Shown here piece after piece: positions 45,040 through 53,547 of a DNA stretch of 64,000 bases (the stretch's first letter is position 1; every line of letters begins with the position of its first letter). The notes under the pieces were generated by a model. That model was given only the letters and a program-made list of their open reading frames with translations, ran no database searches and had not been told where the DNA came from. The position numbers and the translations under genes were made by a program. The stretch lies in NCBI GenBank assembly GCA_018266075.1, contig JAFEBB010000001.1, forward strand, positions 62,001 to 126,000. Direction: 5' to 3'. Origin of the DNA: Deltaproteobacteria bacterium. Lineage in GTDB: Bacteria; Myxococcota; Myxococcia; Myxococcales; SZAS-1.

Positions 45040-47088
45040 CTGAGCGCGCGTCGCATCATTGGCATCGTGGTGGCACTGGCCGCGTTGGGTGCCGGCGTGC
45101 TCGTGCCCCAGCGAACGCGGCAGGCCGCCGAAGCCGACCTCCGCGCGAAGGAAGCCGCGCAAGCCCAAGCCGAGGCCGCCGACGCCGCCGAGCAGCTCAG
45201 CCAGCAGGTGAGCGCGCTGGAGACGAGCGCCAAGGGCATGGCGAGCAGCATCCCCTTCAAGGCCGCGCTGACCACCCACAACCTGGCCACCGTGCGCGGG
45301 CAGATCGAAGAGGAGTCCACCTTCGACGAGCTGCGGCCGCTCTTCCCCATCCTCGGCGTGGTCACCGGCGAAGACGACACCTACGTGCGCGGCGCCGGGC
45401 TGGGCTCGCTGAACGTTGGAACGCTGCTCCAGCGCGGCCAGGTTGGCCCTGCGAGCGGCGTGGTCTTCTTCAAGGGCGCGCCCTACGCGGCCGCGGTGGC
45501 CCCGGTGCAGGTGCCGCCGGCCCAGGAGCATCCGCGGCCGTCGGTCGCGGTGGCGCTGCTGGCCAAGCCGCTCGAGACCGCGTCGCTCGCGTCGCTCAAT
45601 CGCCGCGCGGGCACGGCGCTGGTGCTCTCCGACGGCGCCCACCCGCTGCTCGCCGCCGGCCCTGCCGAAGCCGTCGAGACGCTGCACAAGCAGGTGGGCC
45701 GCGAGACCGAGCCGTCCGCCGTGGATCCCGCGCTGCGCTGGAGCGCCGGCGCCAAGCCGGTGGCGCCAGGCATCTGGCTCTGGGTGCTCATGGACGAGAG
45801 CGACGTCGCCAACGAGGCGCTCGCCACGGTGCACGCCACGGAGCTCGGCGTGTGGATCGGCGCGGGCGTCCTGGCGCTGGCGGGGCTCGCGTTCGGCTTC
45901 CTGGGCGGACGCAAGCCGGTGCCCGGTCCGACGACGGCGGACGAGCTGAACCGGACGGCCGTCTCCCAGCCGCGCGTCTTCATCCCCGCTGGCCTGGGCA
46001 CCGACGACACCGCGCCGGGCGGCCAGCACGGCAACGCCACCCAGCCCGGCTGGGAGTCGACGCTCCCGCCGCAGAAGCCCATCGCCCTCACCCAGCCCAC
46101 CGGACCCAACGAGTTCGGCCGCTACCGGCTGGTGTCGCTGCTCGGCTCGGGCGGCATGGGCGACGTGTACATGGCGGTGGCCTTCGGCGCCGAGGGCTTC
46201 CGTCGCAACTTCGTGGTGAAGCGGCTGCGCCCCGAGCTCGCGCGCGATCCCATCGTGGTCACGCACTTCGTGGACGAAGCGAGGCTCAGCTCGAGCCTGG
46301 TGCACTCCAACATCATCCCCGTCTTCGACTTCGGAAAGGTCGGCGACGAGTACTTCATGGCCCAGGAGTACATCAACGGCCGCGACCTGGAGCGCATCAC
46401 CTCGCGGAGCATGGAGCTCGAGGGCAAGCCGCTCCCGCTCAACCTCGTCTTCTACGCGGTCCATCAAGTCTTGCAGGCGCTGGCCTACGCGCACGCCAAG
46501 TCCGGCGACGACGGCACCCCGCTGAACCTCGTTCACCGCGACGTCTCGCCGCAGAACGTGATGGTGTCCTCGCGCGGCGAGGTGAAGCTCTTCGACTTCG
46601 GCATCGTGAAGAGCGCGGCGCGCCAGACCAAGACCGAGGCCGGCGTGGTGAAGGGCAACGTGAGCTTCATGTCGCCGGAGCAGGCGCGCGGCCTGGAGAT
46701 CGATCAGCGCGCCGACCTCTTCTCGCTGGGGCTGGTGATGTACCGTTGCCTCACCGGCGAGATGCTCTACCGCGACGAGACCTCGTACCAGATGCTGGTG
46801 CACGCAGCGACCGGCCCAGGCGTGGCCGATCTCTCGCGCATCGCCCAGCTGCCGCAGCCGGCGCCGGCCATCCTCTCGCGCGCGCTGGCGGTGGATCCGA
46901 CGCAGCGGTTTGCGAACGCGCAGGAATTCGCCGCCGCACTGCCGCCCACCAGCCAGGCCGACGCGGCGGAGCTGGGCGCCGTGGTGGAGCGCCTCTTCGG
47001 GTCGGACCTCGAGGGCGAGCGGGCCAAGCTCGCGGGCGCGGGGGCGGCCAGCAATTCGGATCCGCGCCTCCGGGGGACCGCGACGTGA
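45040..47088 (+). CDS. membrane Ser/Thr protein kinase with N-terminal extracytoplasmic sensor
   Basis: A 682 aa kinase if begun at CTG 45040 (SARRIIGIVVALAALGAGVL); GTG 45067 gives 673 aa. TM1 is at residues 5-22 and a predicted sensor domain spans about 25-265 (coiled N-part rich in Ala/Gln/Glu, then Cache-like strands). TM2 is near 269-290 (VWIGAGVLALAGLAFGFLGG). The kinase domain begins near 357: Gly loop LLGSGGMGDVYMA, Lys in VVKRLRP, catalytic loop VHRDVSPQNVMV, DFG in LFDFGIV and FMSPEQARG. The HRDVSPQN loop is typical of myxobacterial kinases. The arrangement is the inverse of PknB, with the kinase at the C-terminus after the sensor. The stop overlaps the next GTG. Confidence 0.92.
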   Translation: MSARRIIGIVVALAALGAGVLVPQRTRQAAEADLRAKEAAQAQAEAADAAEQLSQQVSALETSAKGMASSIPFKAALTTHNLATVRGQIEEESTFDELRPLFPILGVVTGEDDTYVRGAGLGSLNVGTLLQRGQVGPASGVVFFKGAPYAAAVAPVQVPPAQEHPRPSVAVALLAKPLETASLASLNRRAGTALVLSDGAHPLLAAGPAEAVETLHKQVGRETEPSAVDPALRWSAGAKPVAPGIWLWVLMDESDVANEALATVHATELGVWIGAGVLALAGLAFGFLGGRKPVPGPTTADELNRTAVSQPRVFIPAGLGTDDTAPGGQHGNATQPGWESTLPPQKPIALTQPTGPNEFGRYRLVSLLGSGGMGDVYMAVAFGAEGFRRNFVVKRLRPELARDPIVVTHFVDEARLSSSLVHSNIIPVFDFGKVGDEYFMAQEYINGRDLERITSRSMELEGKPLPLNLVFYAVHQVLQALAYAHAKSGDDGTPLNLVHRDVSPQNVMVSSRGEVKLFDFGIVKSAARQTKTEAGVVKGNVSFMSPEQARGLEIDQRADLFSLGLVMYRCLTGEMLYRDETSYQMLVHAATGPGVADLSRIAQLPQPAPAILSRALAVDPTQRFANAQEFAAALPPTSQADAAELGAVVERLFGSDLEGERAKLAGAGAASNSDPRLRGTAT

Positions 47089-48302
47089 GAGCCGTCTGGA
47101 TGGGTGTGGCGCTGGTGCTGGCGTTCGCCGCCTGCGCGCCGGACAACGGCGACGGCGACCACGCCGAGGTCTGGGCCTTCGGCGCCATTCGAGACAACGC
47201 GCGCACCGGCGACGACACCGCAGGAATCAACTCGGCGCTGCTGGTGGACTTCCGCGGGCAGCCCATCCGCTTCCGCTCGCCGCCGTTCTCGGACGCCGTG
47301 GTGCTCCAGGATGCGAATGTCGACGGCGCCGCGGTGATTCCCGCGTTCGCCGAGGGCGCGCCCGCGGCGTACCTGGCCACCGACATCTGGTACGAGCGCT
47401 CGCCGGTCTGGGTGCAGCCGGTCTACATCCCGGTCACGGCGTGGGACCCTCAGAAGCCCTTCAAGAACAAGCTCGCGGGCTCGAAGCTGGTCTTCGGCGT
47501 GGGGCCGGACAGCTCGTTCTACAGCCCCTACTGGCGCTTCGAGTTCGTGGAGGTTCCTGCGAACGCCGACCCGAACACGCTCACCAGCGTGCGCGCCCTG
47601 CTCGACCTCAACTCGCCGGTTCACGACGGCGCGCTGTGGATCTACTCGCTGGTGCCCACCGACGTGGCCGTGAGCGCGCCCGCGGGCGGGACGCCGGTGC
47701 GCCCGCTGAACGGCGACGCGATCATGCCCGTGAAGGTGTCGACGGGTTGGGTCGAAGGCCAGCTGGTGGGCGTGTTCGACTACGGGCTCGACACCTTCGG
47801 CGTCCACGACGACGACCAGGTCGACGAGACGCCGCTCTTCGATTTCGCGGTGGCGCTGCCGGATGCAGGCATGGCGTCGCTGGGGCTGCCCAAAGTCGGT
47901 GGCGTCTCGTCGCTGTACTCGGGTCAGGGGCCCGTGCTGCAAGGCGGCGCGCCCACCTTCGGGAGCTTGTGGCGCAACTACCTGGTCGCGCTGCCGTCGA
48001 CGGCCGCCGTCTTCGTTCCGCCCGCCTTCCCCGCCCTGCGCACGCAGATTGAGGGGCAGGGGCTCATCCAGGTGCCCGACGTCGGCGCGGTCACCGGCGC
48101 CGACCCGCGCGCGAAGGACTACGCGCTCCGCGTGGCGCTCAACGCGAGCTGCTTCGCCGACGACGCCGGCTTCCCCGACGGCTGCACCTGGCTCGACTCG
48201 CAGGCCGCGGTGGAAGCGGCGATTCCCCCAGCCTCGATCGTGAAGACCGAGGTCACCCTCACCTGCCCGTTCCTCGAGTTCGGCGGAAGCCCGGTGCCAT
48301 GA
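47085..48302 (+). CDS. lipoprotein of the kinase operon
   Basis: A 405 aa lipoprotein beginning with GTG that overlaps the kinase stop (GTGA). The signal VRAVWMGVALVLAFAAC has lipobox FAAC and the mature chain starts CAPDNGDGD. It is rich in aromatic residues and Pro (YERSPVWVQPVYIP; FYSPYWRFEFVEV) and has acidic loops (VHDDDQVDETPL). The C-terminal half has Cys pairs (ASCFADDAGFPDGC). No known fold was recognised. Its stop overlaps the start of the outer-membrane protein gene by 4 bp (ATGA). Confidence 0.85.
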   Translation: MRAVWMGVALVLAFAACAPDNGDGDHAEVWAFGAIRDNARTGDDTAGINSALLVDFRGQPIRFRSPPFSDAVVLQDANVDGAAVIPAFAEGAPAAYLATDIWYERSPVWVQPVYIPVTAWDPQKPFKNKLAGSKLVFGVGPDSSFYSPYWRFEFVEVPANADPNTLTSVRALLDLNSPVHDGALWIYSLVPTDVAVSAPAGGTPVRPLNGDAIMPVKVSTGWVEGQLVGVFDYGLDTFGVHDDDQVDETPLFDFAVALPDAGMASLGLPKVGGVSSLYSGQGPVLQGGAPTFGSLWRNYLVALPSTAAVFVPPAFPALRTQIEGQGLIQVPDVGAVTGADPRAKDYALRVALNASCFADDAGFPDGCTWLDSQAAVEAAIPPASIVKTEVTLTCPFLEFGGSPVP

Positions 48303-49699
48303 CCACACGCGGAGGGGACATCACCAGGCTCGGTGTGCTCGCAGCGGCGCTGTTGGCGATCGCACCTTCGCGCGCGCGCGCCCAGGCGGCAGCGGTCGAT
48401 GCGGGTGCTGCTGCGGCCGCGGTCGATGGAGGCGAAGAGGCCGAAGAAGCGGACGGCGCCGAGTCGGAGGATTCCGATGCCAACGCGGCCGCGACGTCGG
48501 GCTACACGCCGCCTTCGACGTCGGAGAGCCCGCTCACCGTCACCGGCTACGTGGACCTGGGCTTCGCGCACGCCACGGGCAACGGCTCGAGCTTCCCGCC
48601 CAACGACACGCGCCTGCCCGCCGACTACGGCGAGGACCCGTTCGCGCCCGCGGTGAACTCGCGCGGCGACGTGGCCTCGACGGATTCGAACGGCCACTTC
48701 GTGAACCACTTCCTGCCGTACTCGATGAACATCGGGAACCGGCCCTCGTTCCTCATCAACACGGTGAGCGCGGACGTGCGCTTCGCGCCGAGCACCGTGC
48801 CCGTGCTCCTCTTCACGCGCGTGCAGGCGCTGCCGCGCTTCTTCGACGCCACGGGCGATGTGACCCAGGTGGTGGTCGAACAGGCCTTCGCGCGCCTGAC
48901 GCCGATCCCGAACCAGGAGCTCGCGATCACCGCGGGCAAGTTCGATCCCGTCTTTGGCATCGAGTACCTGGAGAACGAGGCCAACCTGCGCACGGGCATC
49001 GTTCCCTCGCTCATCGCGCGCTACACCACGGGCCAGCAGCTCGGCGTGAAGGCGTTCTACCGCTACGAGTTCGCGCCCATCTGGAGCGCGCTCAGCCTCA
49101 ACGTCGCGTGCACCAACGGCTCGAGCGAAGTGCCCGCGCTGCAGACCAACACCATCAGCCTCACCGGCTCGCCCGACTTCAGCGCGCGCCTGGGCTACGA
49201 GCTGAACCTGCCTTCACTGCAAGTGAAGCTCGGCGCGAGCGGCCTGCTCGGCCCGCGCAACGACCAGCTCAGCGCCAGCGTGCAGCAGCGCGCCATCGGC
49301 TTCGACGCGCGGCTCTTCGTGGCCGGGCTCACGCTCGCGGCCGAAGGCATCGACCTGCACCAGGACGCGGGCACCGGCGACGTGAAGCTCACCGGCACCG
49401 GCGAGGGCGTCTTCGCCACCGAGTTCTACGTGCGCGGCTGGTACGTGTTCGCGGGATACGCGCTGCCGTTCCAGGCGGGGCCGCTGCACAAGGTCACGCT
49501 CTACGGCCGATACGATCGCCGCCACGCCAACTTCGACGGCTTCGCCGACGTGCTCGAGGACCGCTACACCGCCGGCTTCCGCGTGGACCTGTGGGACTCG
49601 CTGGCGATCAAGGGCGAGCTCGTCTTCAACCAGGAGCTGCGCGGCGCGCCGAACGTGGACAACAACGTGCAGACCTCCTCGCTGGTGTACACATGGTGA
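48299..49699 (+). CDS. outer-membrane channel-like protein
   Basis: A 466 aa exported protein (MTTRGGDITRLGVLAAALLA; cleavage near SRARAQA). An Asp/Glu/Ala-rich segment (residues 35-70) is followed by a barrel with alternating strands: TVTGYVDLGFAHATGNG, LFTRVQALPRFFDATGD, ELAITAGKFDPVFGIEY, GVKAFYRYEFAPIW. It ends with SSLVYTW, an aromatic C-terminal residue as for BAM substrates. It resembles OprP/phosphate-porin-like or DUF-type porins, but the solute is unknown. It is part of the coupled run: start overlaps the lipoprotein stop, end overlaps the cupredoxin start. Confidence 0.85.
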   Translation: MTTRGGDITRLGVLAAALLAIAPSRARAQAAAVDAGAAAAAVDGGEEAEEADGAESEDSDANAAATSGYTPPSTSESPLTVTGYVDLGFAHATGNGSSFPPNDTRLPADYGEDPFAPAVNSRGDVASTDSNGHFVNHFLPYSMNIGNRPSFLINTVSADVRFAPSTVPVLLFTRVQALPRFFDATGDVTQVVVEQAFARLTPIPNQELAITAGKFDPVFGIEYLENEANLRTGIVPSLIARYTTGQQLGVKAFYRYEFAPIWSALSLNVACTNGSSEVPALQTNTISLTGSPDFSARLGYELNLPSLQVKLGASGLLGPRNDQLSASVQQRAIGFDARLFVAGLTLAAEGIDLHQDAGTGDVKLTGTGEGVFATEFYVRGWYVFAGYALPFQAGPLHKVTLYGRYDRRHANFDGFADVLEDRYTAGFRVDLWDSLAIKGELVFNQELRGAPNVDNNVQTSSLVYTW

Positions 49700-50715
49700 C
49701 CGCCATGACCGCCCACGCCCTCGCGCTCGCGGCGCTGCTCGCGGCCAAGCCAGCTCCGGCGCCTGCCTCCCAGGCCAAGCCCACCTGGCTTGGCGACGAG
49801 CTGCCGCTGCCGCTCGCGGTGCGCACGCCGGACGACCTCGCGTTCAAGGCGCTCACCGAGCGGCAGTACCTCGTCTTCAACCTGCTCGCCGAGGGCAAGC
49901 TCGCCTGGGACAGCGGCGACTACCCGAAGGCCGCCGCGCGCTGGGAGGCGCTCCTGCGGCTGCCGGATCTCTCGCCGAAGATCGCCGAGGGCGTGCGGCC
50001 GTTCGCGATCGAAGCGCGAAAGCGCGCCGGCGGTGCGCCCGCGTCGACGGTGTCCACGGCCACCGCAAGCGAGCCGGTGACGCCGCCCGTGGAGAAGCCT
50101 GAGCGCACCGGTCCGACCACCGTCACGCTTCGTGGCACGGTGACCGGCGGCGGCGCGTACGGCCCGGGCGGCGCGGTGATCTGGCTGGAGCGGCGCGATG
50201 GCAACACGCCGCACCCGAAGCCGGCGAAGAACAAGGTCATCGTGCAGCGCAACAAGACCTTCATGCCGCGCGTGCTGGCCGTGCCCGTGGGCACGACCGT
50301 CGACTTCCGCAACGACGACGACCTGTACCACGACGTGTTTTCGCTCTCGAAGCCGAACAGCTTCGACCTCGGCCTCTACAAGAGCGGCACCTCGCGCTCG
50401 CAGAAGTTCGACACCGCCGGGCCGGTGCAGCTGCTCTGCAACATCCACGCGTCGATGCAGGGCTGGGTCTACGTGGTGAAGAGCCCCTGGTACGCGCAGG
50501 CCGACGGCAACGGCAGCTACAGCATCCGCGGCGTGCCGCCCGGCGAGTACGTGCTGCATGCGTGGAGCGAGGCCGCGGCCAAGGTGACAGAGCAGAACGT
50601 GCGCGTGGGCGAGCTGGGCGCGTCGGCGAACATCGAGGTCGGTGGGGACGCGAACAAGTCCGCGTTCGTGCCCGACAAGTACGGCAAGGCGCGCCAGGTG
50701 CAGCTGGGCTACTGA
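49693..50715 (+). CDS. exported cupredoxin-domain (type 1 copper) protein
   Basis: A 340 aa protein. Start MVTAMTAHALALAALL (a second ATG is 12 bp later) gives a signal peptide. Residues 40-130 are a helical region with TPR-like character (YLVFNLLAEGKLAWDSGDYPK). The plastocyanin-like domain covers about 140-300: the first Cu ligand His is in DDLYHDVF near residue 212, then CNIHASM near 249-255 supplies Cys, His and Met, so all four type 1 copper ligands are present. The tail (YSIRGVPPGEYVLHAW) is a carboxypeptidase-regulatory-like fold. It probably transfers electrons in the periplasm. The radical SAM gene begins 2 bp after its stop codon. Confidence 0.9.
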   Translation: MVTAMTAHALALAALLAAKPAPAPASQAKPTWLGDELPLPLAVRTPDDLAFKALTERQYLVFNLLAEGKLAWDSGDYPKAAARWEALLRLPDLSPKIAEGVRPFAIEARKRAGGAPASTVSTATASEPVTPPVEKPERTGPTTVTLRGTVTGGGAYGPGGAVIWLERRDGNTPHPKPAKNKVIVQRNKTFMPRVLAVPVGTTVDFRNDDDLYHDVFSLSKPNSFDLGLYKSGTSRSQKFDTAGPVQLLCNIHASMQGWVYVVKSPWYAQADGNGSYSIRGVPPGEYVLHAWSEAAAKVTEQNVRVGELGASANIEVGGDANKSAFVPDKYGKARQVQLGY

Positions 50716-50716
50716 C

Positions 50717-51685
50717 ATGGGACGCCGCGTCGTCGTGTGGCGCGTCACCGAGCGCTGCAACTTGGCGTGCGGCTTCTGCGCGTTCGATCGCACCCTGCCC
50801 TTCGCGCGGCGCGAGGTGGCGCTCGATGACGTCGTTCGCTTCGTGGATTTGCTCGGTGAGCTGCGCTCACGCGACGGCCGAGAGGTGCTCATCTCGTGGC
50901 TCGGCGGTGAGCCGTTCCTCTGGCCGCACCTCGAGCTCGCGACGATTCGCGCCCGCAACGCCGGACTTCAGACGAGCCTCACCACCAACGGGCTCGCGCT
51001 CGCGTCGCCGCGCTGGCTGGAATTCGCGCGCACGCAGCTCGATGAGCTGACGATCAGCGTCGATGGCACGGCCGACCTGCATGACGCGCTTCGCGGACAA
51101 CCTGGGCATCACGAGCGGCTGCTCGAGGCGACGCGCGCGCTGCGCGGCGGCCGTGCGGCGATCAAGGTCAACACAGTCTTGATGGCGGACAACATTGAGG
51201 CGTTCGAAGAGATGGCACTCGAGCTCGCGGATGCGGGCGTGGGCGCGCTCACCTTCAACGCGCTCGGCGGCCGCGACCGACCCGAGTTTCACGCGCAGCA
51301 CAAGCTCTCGCTCGAGCAGATCGACGCGTTCGCCGAGGCGTTGCCACGCGTGCGGGCGCGCGCGGCCGAGCGCGGGATGGCGATCCTCGGCGGGAGCGCG
51401 TACCTGGCGCGGCTGCGGGCCAGCGCGCTCGGAGAAAAGCTCGCTGTCGATGACTGTGGGCCGGGTGAACATTTTTGTTTCATCGACGCGGAAGGGTTCG
51501 TCGCGCCCTGCAGCTTCAGCACGGACGGCGTGGGCGTTCCGCTCGACACGCTCCGATCCGTCGATGACCTGCTCGTGCTGCCGAAGACCTTCGCGCGCCG
51601 TCGCGATCAGGCGCGACTCGCCGTGTGCCGCGACTGCCCGAGCACGCAGGTGTTCTCCAAGTTCACGCGCGAGGTCCCCGCGTGA
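50717..51685 (+). CDS. radical SAM protein with SPASM-like C-terminal Cys cluster
   Basis: A 322 aa radical SAM enzyme. The SAM cluster motif is CNLACGFC (Cys14, Cys18, Cys21), followed by the glycine motif SWLGGEPFLW, TTNGLAL and ISVDG. The C-terminal region has Cys at DDCGPGEHFCF, APCSF and VCRDC, giving 5-6 Cys able to bind an auxiliary Fe-S cluster (twitch/SPASM). No precursor peptide was found next to it. Its stop overlaps the ligase GTG (GTGA). A role in modifying a protein from the same operon is plausible but unproven. Confidence 0.9.
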   Translation: MGRRVVVWRVTERCNLACGFCAFDRTLPFARREVALDDVVRFVDLLGELRSRDGREVLISWLGGEPFLWPHLELATIRARNAGLQTSLTTNGLALASPRWLEFARTQLDELTISVDGTADLHDALRGQPGHHERLLEATRALRGGRAAIKVNTVLMADNIEAFEEMALELADAGVGALTFNALGGRDRPEFHAQHKLSLEQIDAFAEALPRVRARAAERGMAILGGSAYLARLRASALGEKLAVDDCGPGEHFCFIDAEGFVAPCSFSTDGVGVPLDTLRSVDDLLVLPKTFARRRDQARLAVCRDCPSTQVFSKFTREVPA

Positions 51686-52980
51686 GCGCAACCTTCGCCC
51701 AGGAGCAGAAGACGCTCGGCGTGGGCGTGCGCATCCAGCACCGGACCACGAAACATTTACGTTACGTGCCGCGCATCGACGAGCACGCGCACGCGCTGGC
51801 CGTCGGCTTTCGCGAGCCCGGCCATCTCGCGGCGACGCGACTCGAGCGCCTGCGCGAGCGGCTCTGGCGCGCGCCGCTGCAGCTCGAGCTCATTCGTCGG
51901 CACGGCTCGTCCCCGGAGGCGCTGCGGTCGCCGGACGACCTCGCGCATATGCCGCTGCTCGATCGCGAGACGCTCGGCGCGCGGTGGCAAGAGTCTTTCG
52001 CGCTCGGACTCGATGCACAGACGGAAGCCGAGCTGGTGGTCGCGACCAGCTCGGGCAGCACCGGCAAAGCGCTGCTCGCGGTCCGCGACGGCTACGACCA
52101 GCTGCACATGTGGGCCGCGATTCGATTTTGGATTGGGCAGCTCGGCGTGCAGCTTCCCGCGCGGCCGCGGCTGGCGCTGCTCGACGCGCTGCCGGGCGGA
52201 CTCGAGTACTCCACGCGGCTGCCCCACTTCGAGCGCGGCGCGCTGCACCGGATCTCGACCGCGCGGCCCGAGCCGAAGACGCGAGTGGAGAGGGTGCAGC
52301 CGGCGATCCTCTCGTCGGATCCGGCGGGGCTTCACTGGCTCGCGTCGAACACGCCGAACATCGCGCCGAAGTTGATCATGAGCTCGGCGCAGCACCTTCC
52401 CCACTCGCAGCGACACGAGCTCCAGCGATGGAACGCGCCGCTGGTGAACGTGTATGCCATCACCGAGTGCGGGCCGATCGCCTGGGAGTGTGTGCAGCGC
52501 AGCGGCGTGTTTCATCCCCTGCAGCCCGACGTGATCGTCGAATCGATTGCGGGAGAGCTGGTGGTCACGCGACTGCGCGACAGCGTGGTGCCGCTCTTGC
52601 GCTACCGCACCGGCGACGCGGGCGCGGTCTTCGACGACGTGTGCGCGTGCGGCTTCCGTGGCCGCAGCATCCGCGACTTCCTCGGCCGGCGTGCGTGCCA
52701 CTTCGTGCGGCCCGGCGGCGCGAAGTGCGACGCGTGGAACCTGATCTGGCTCTTCAAGGATCTGCCTTGGGTCGGCTTTCGCATGACGCAGATCAAGCCC
52801 GAGCAGTTCCTCGTCGAGCTCGATGGCCCTGCGCCCATGGGCGACGCGCTCCTCGCCGAGAGGCTCGCGCTCGCGCTGCAACGTCTGGGCTGGGCGAAGC
52901 CCGACATCGAGATTTCCCACGTGCCGCAGCTCGCGAACGGGCTCAAGCCGGAGCCGTTCGTTTGTCGCGTTGGGAGCTGA
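51682..52980 (+). CDS. AMP-forming adenylating enzyme (phenylacetate-CoA ligase/CapK-like)
   Basis: A 432 aa protein starting with GTG over the radical SAM stop. It has the adenylation P-loop TSSGSTGKALLAV near residue 113 and the family motifs VYAITECGPIAWE and LLRYRTGDAGAV, followed by a Cys pair in VCACGFRGRS (zinc-ribbon-like insertion seen in PaaK proteins). The N-terminal 60 residues match the PaaK-like helical entry. The substrate cannot be inferred. It is the sixth gene of the coupled operon; the FHA gene starts 40 bp after it. Confidence 0.88.
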   Translation: MSATFAQEQKTLGVGVRIQHRTTKHLRYVPRIDEHAHALAVGFREPGHLAATRLERLRERLWRAPLQLELIRRHGSSPEALRSPDDLAHMPLLDRETLGARWQESFALGLDAQTEAELVVATSSGSTGKALLAVRDGYDQLHMWAAIRFWIGQLGVQLPARPRLALLDALPGGLEYSTRLPHFERGALHRISTARPEPKTRVERVQPAILSSDPAGLHWLASNTPNIAPKLIMSSAQHLPHSQRHELQRWNAPLVNVYAITECGPIAWECVQRSGVFHPLQPDVIVESIAGELVVTRLRDSVVPLLRYRTGDAGAVFDDVCACGFRGRSIRDFLGRRACHFVRPGGAKCDAWNLIWLFKDLPWVGFRMTQIKPEQFLVELDGPAPMGDALLAERLALALQRLGWAKPDIEISHVPQLANGLKPEPFVCRVGS

Positions 52981-53020
52981 ACTGCCGTTAGGATGACTGC
53001 GTCGAACCGGGGGACGGGTG

Positions 53021-53521
53021 ATGCCGCGGTTGCTCACGCACTACACGGTCCGAATTCTGCGCGGCGAGCCGGTGGACGTCGACTGCCCCGTGCTCATCTG
53101 GAGCAGCGCGCCCGCCGAGACCTCGCGGGTGCTCCTCGCCACCGCGCCGCACCAGTCGGCCCAGCGCCCGCGCGCGGGCGAGCCCGTGGTCTTCGAGCTT
53201 CGCAAGGGCGCCGACGCGCGCAACGCCTTCGCCATGGGCGTCACCGTGGGCCGCACCGACAGCAACGACGTGTGGCTCGACGACGAGAGCGTCTCGCGCT
53301 TCCACGCCTACTTTCAGAGCGTCACGCAGAGGGGCACGACGGTGTGGCAGGTCGTCGATGCCGAGAGCATGAACGGCACGTTCCTCAACACGTTCAAGCT
53401 CCCCGCGAACAAGGCCGAGTCCCTGCGCGACGGCGACGCGCTCCGCTTCGGTGACGTCGAGGTGCGCTTCTTGTTGCCCGAGGGCTTCCGCAAGCACCTC
53501 GAGACCCCCAAGAAGGCCTGA
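53021..53521 (+). CDS. FHA-domain protein
   Basis: A 166 aa cytosolic protein; the start is ATG 53021 (GTG 53018 is adjacent). The forkhead-associated domain covers about residues 65-150: GVTVGRTDSNDVWL, the phosphothreonine-binding SVSRFHAYF, then ESMNGTFLN and RDGDALRFGDVEV. All core residues (Gly, Arg, Ser, His, Asn) are conserved, so it should bind pThr. It is preceded by a GGGGGAC motif and lies 40 bp after the ligase gene, on the same strand as the Ser/Thr kinase seven genes upstream. Together they could form a phospho-signal pair. Confidence 0.92.
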   Translation: MPRLLTHYTVRILRGEPVDVDCPVLIWSSAPAETSRVLLATAPHQSAQRPRAGEPVVFELRKGADARNAFAMGVTVGRTDSNDVWLDDESVSRFHAYFQSVTQRGTTVWQVVDAESMNGTFLNTFKLPANKAESLRDGDALRFGDVEVRFLLPEGFRKHLETPKKA

Positions 53522-53547
53522 CCTCTGATTAACCGAAGCGTTAACGA

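Noticed and set aside
50717-53020. RiPP cluster (radical SAM with precursor peptide)
   Set aside because: No short Gly/Cys/Asn-rich precursor was found before or after the enzymes in either strand; kept only as a question.
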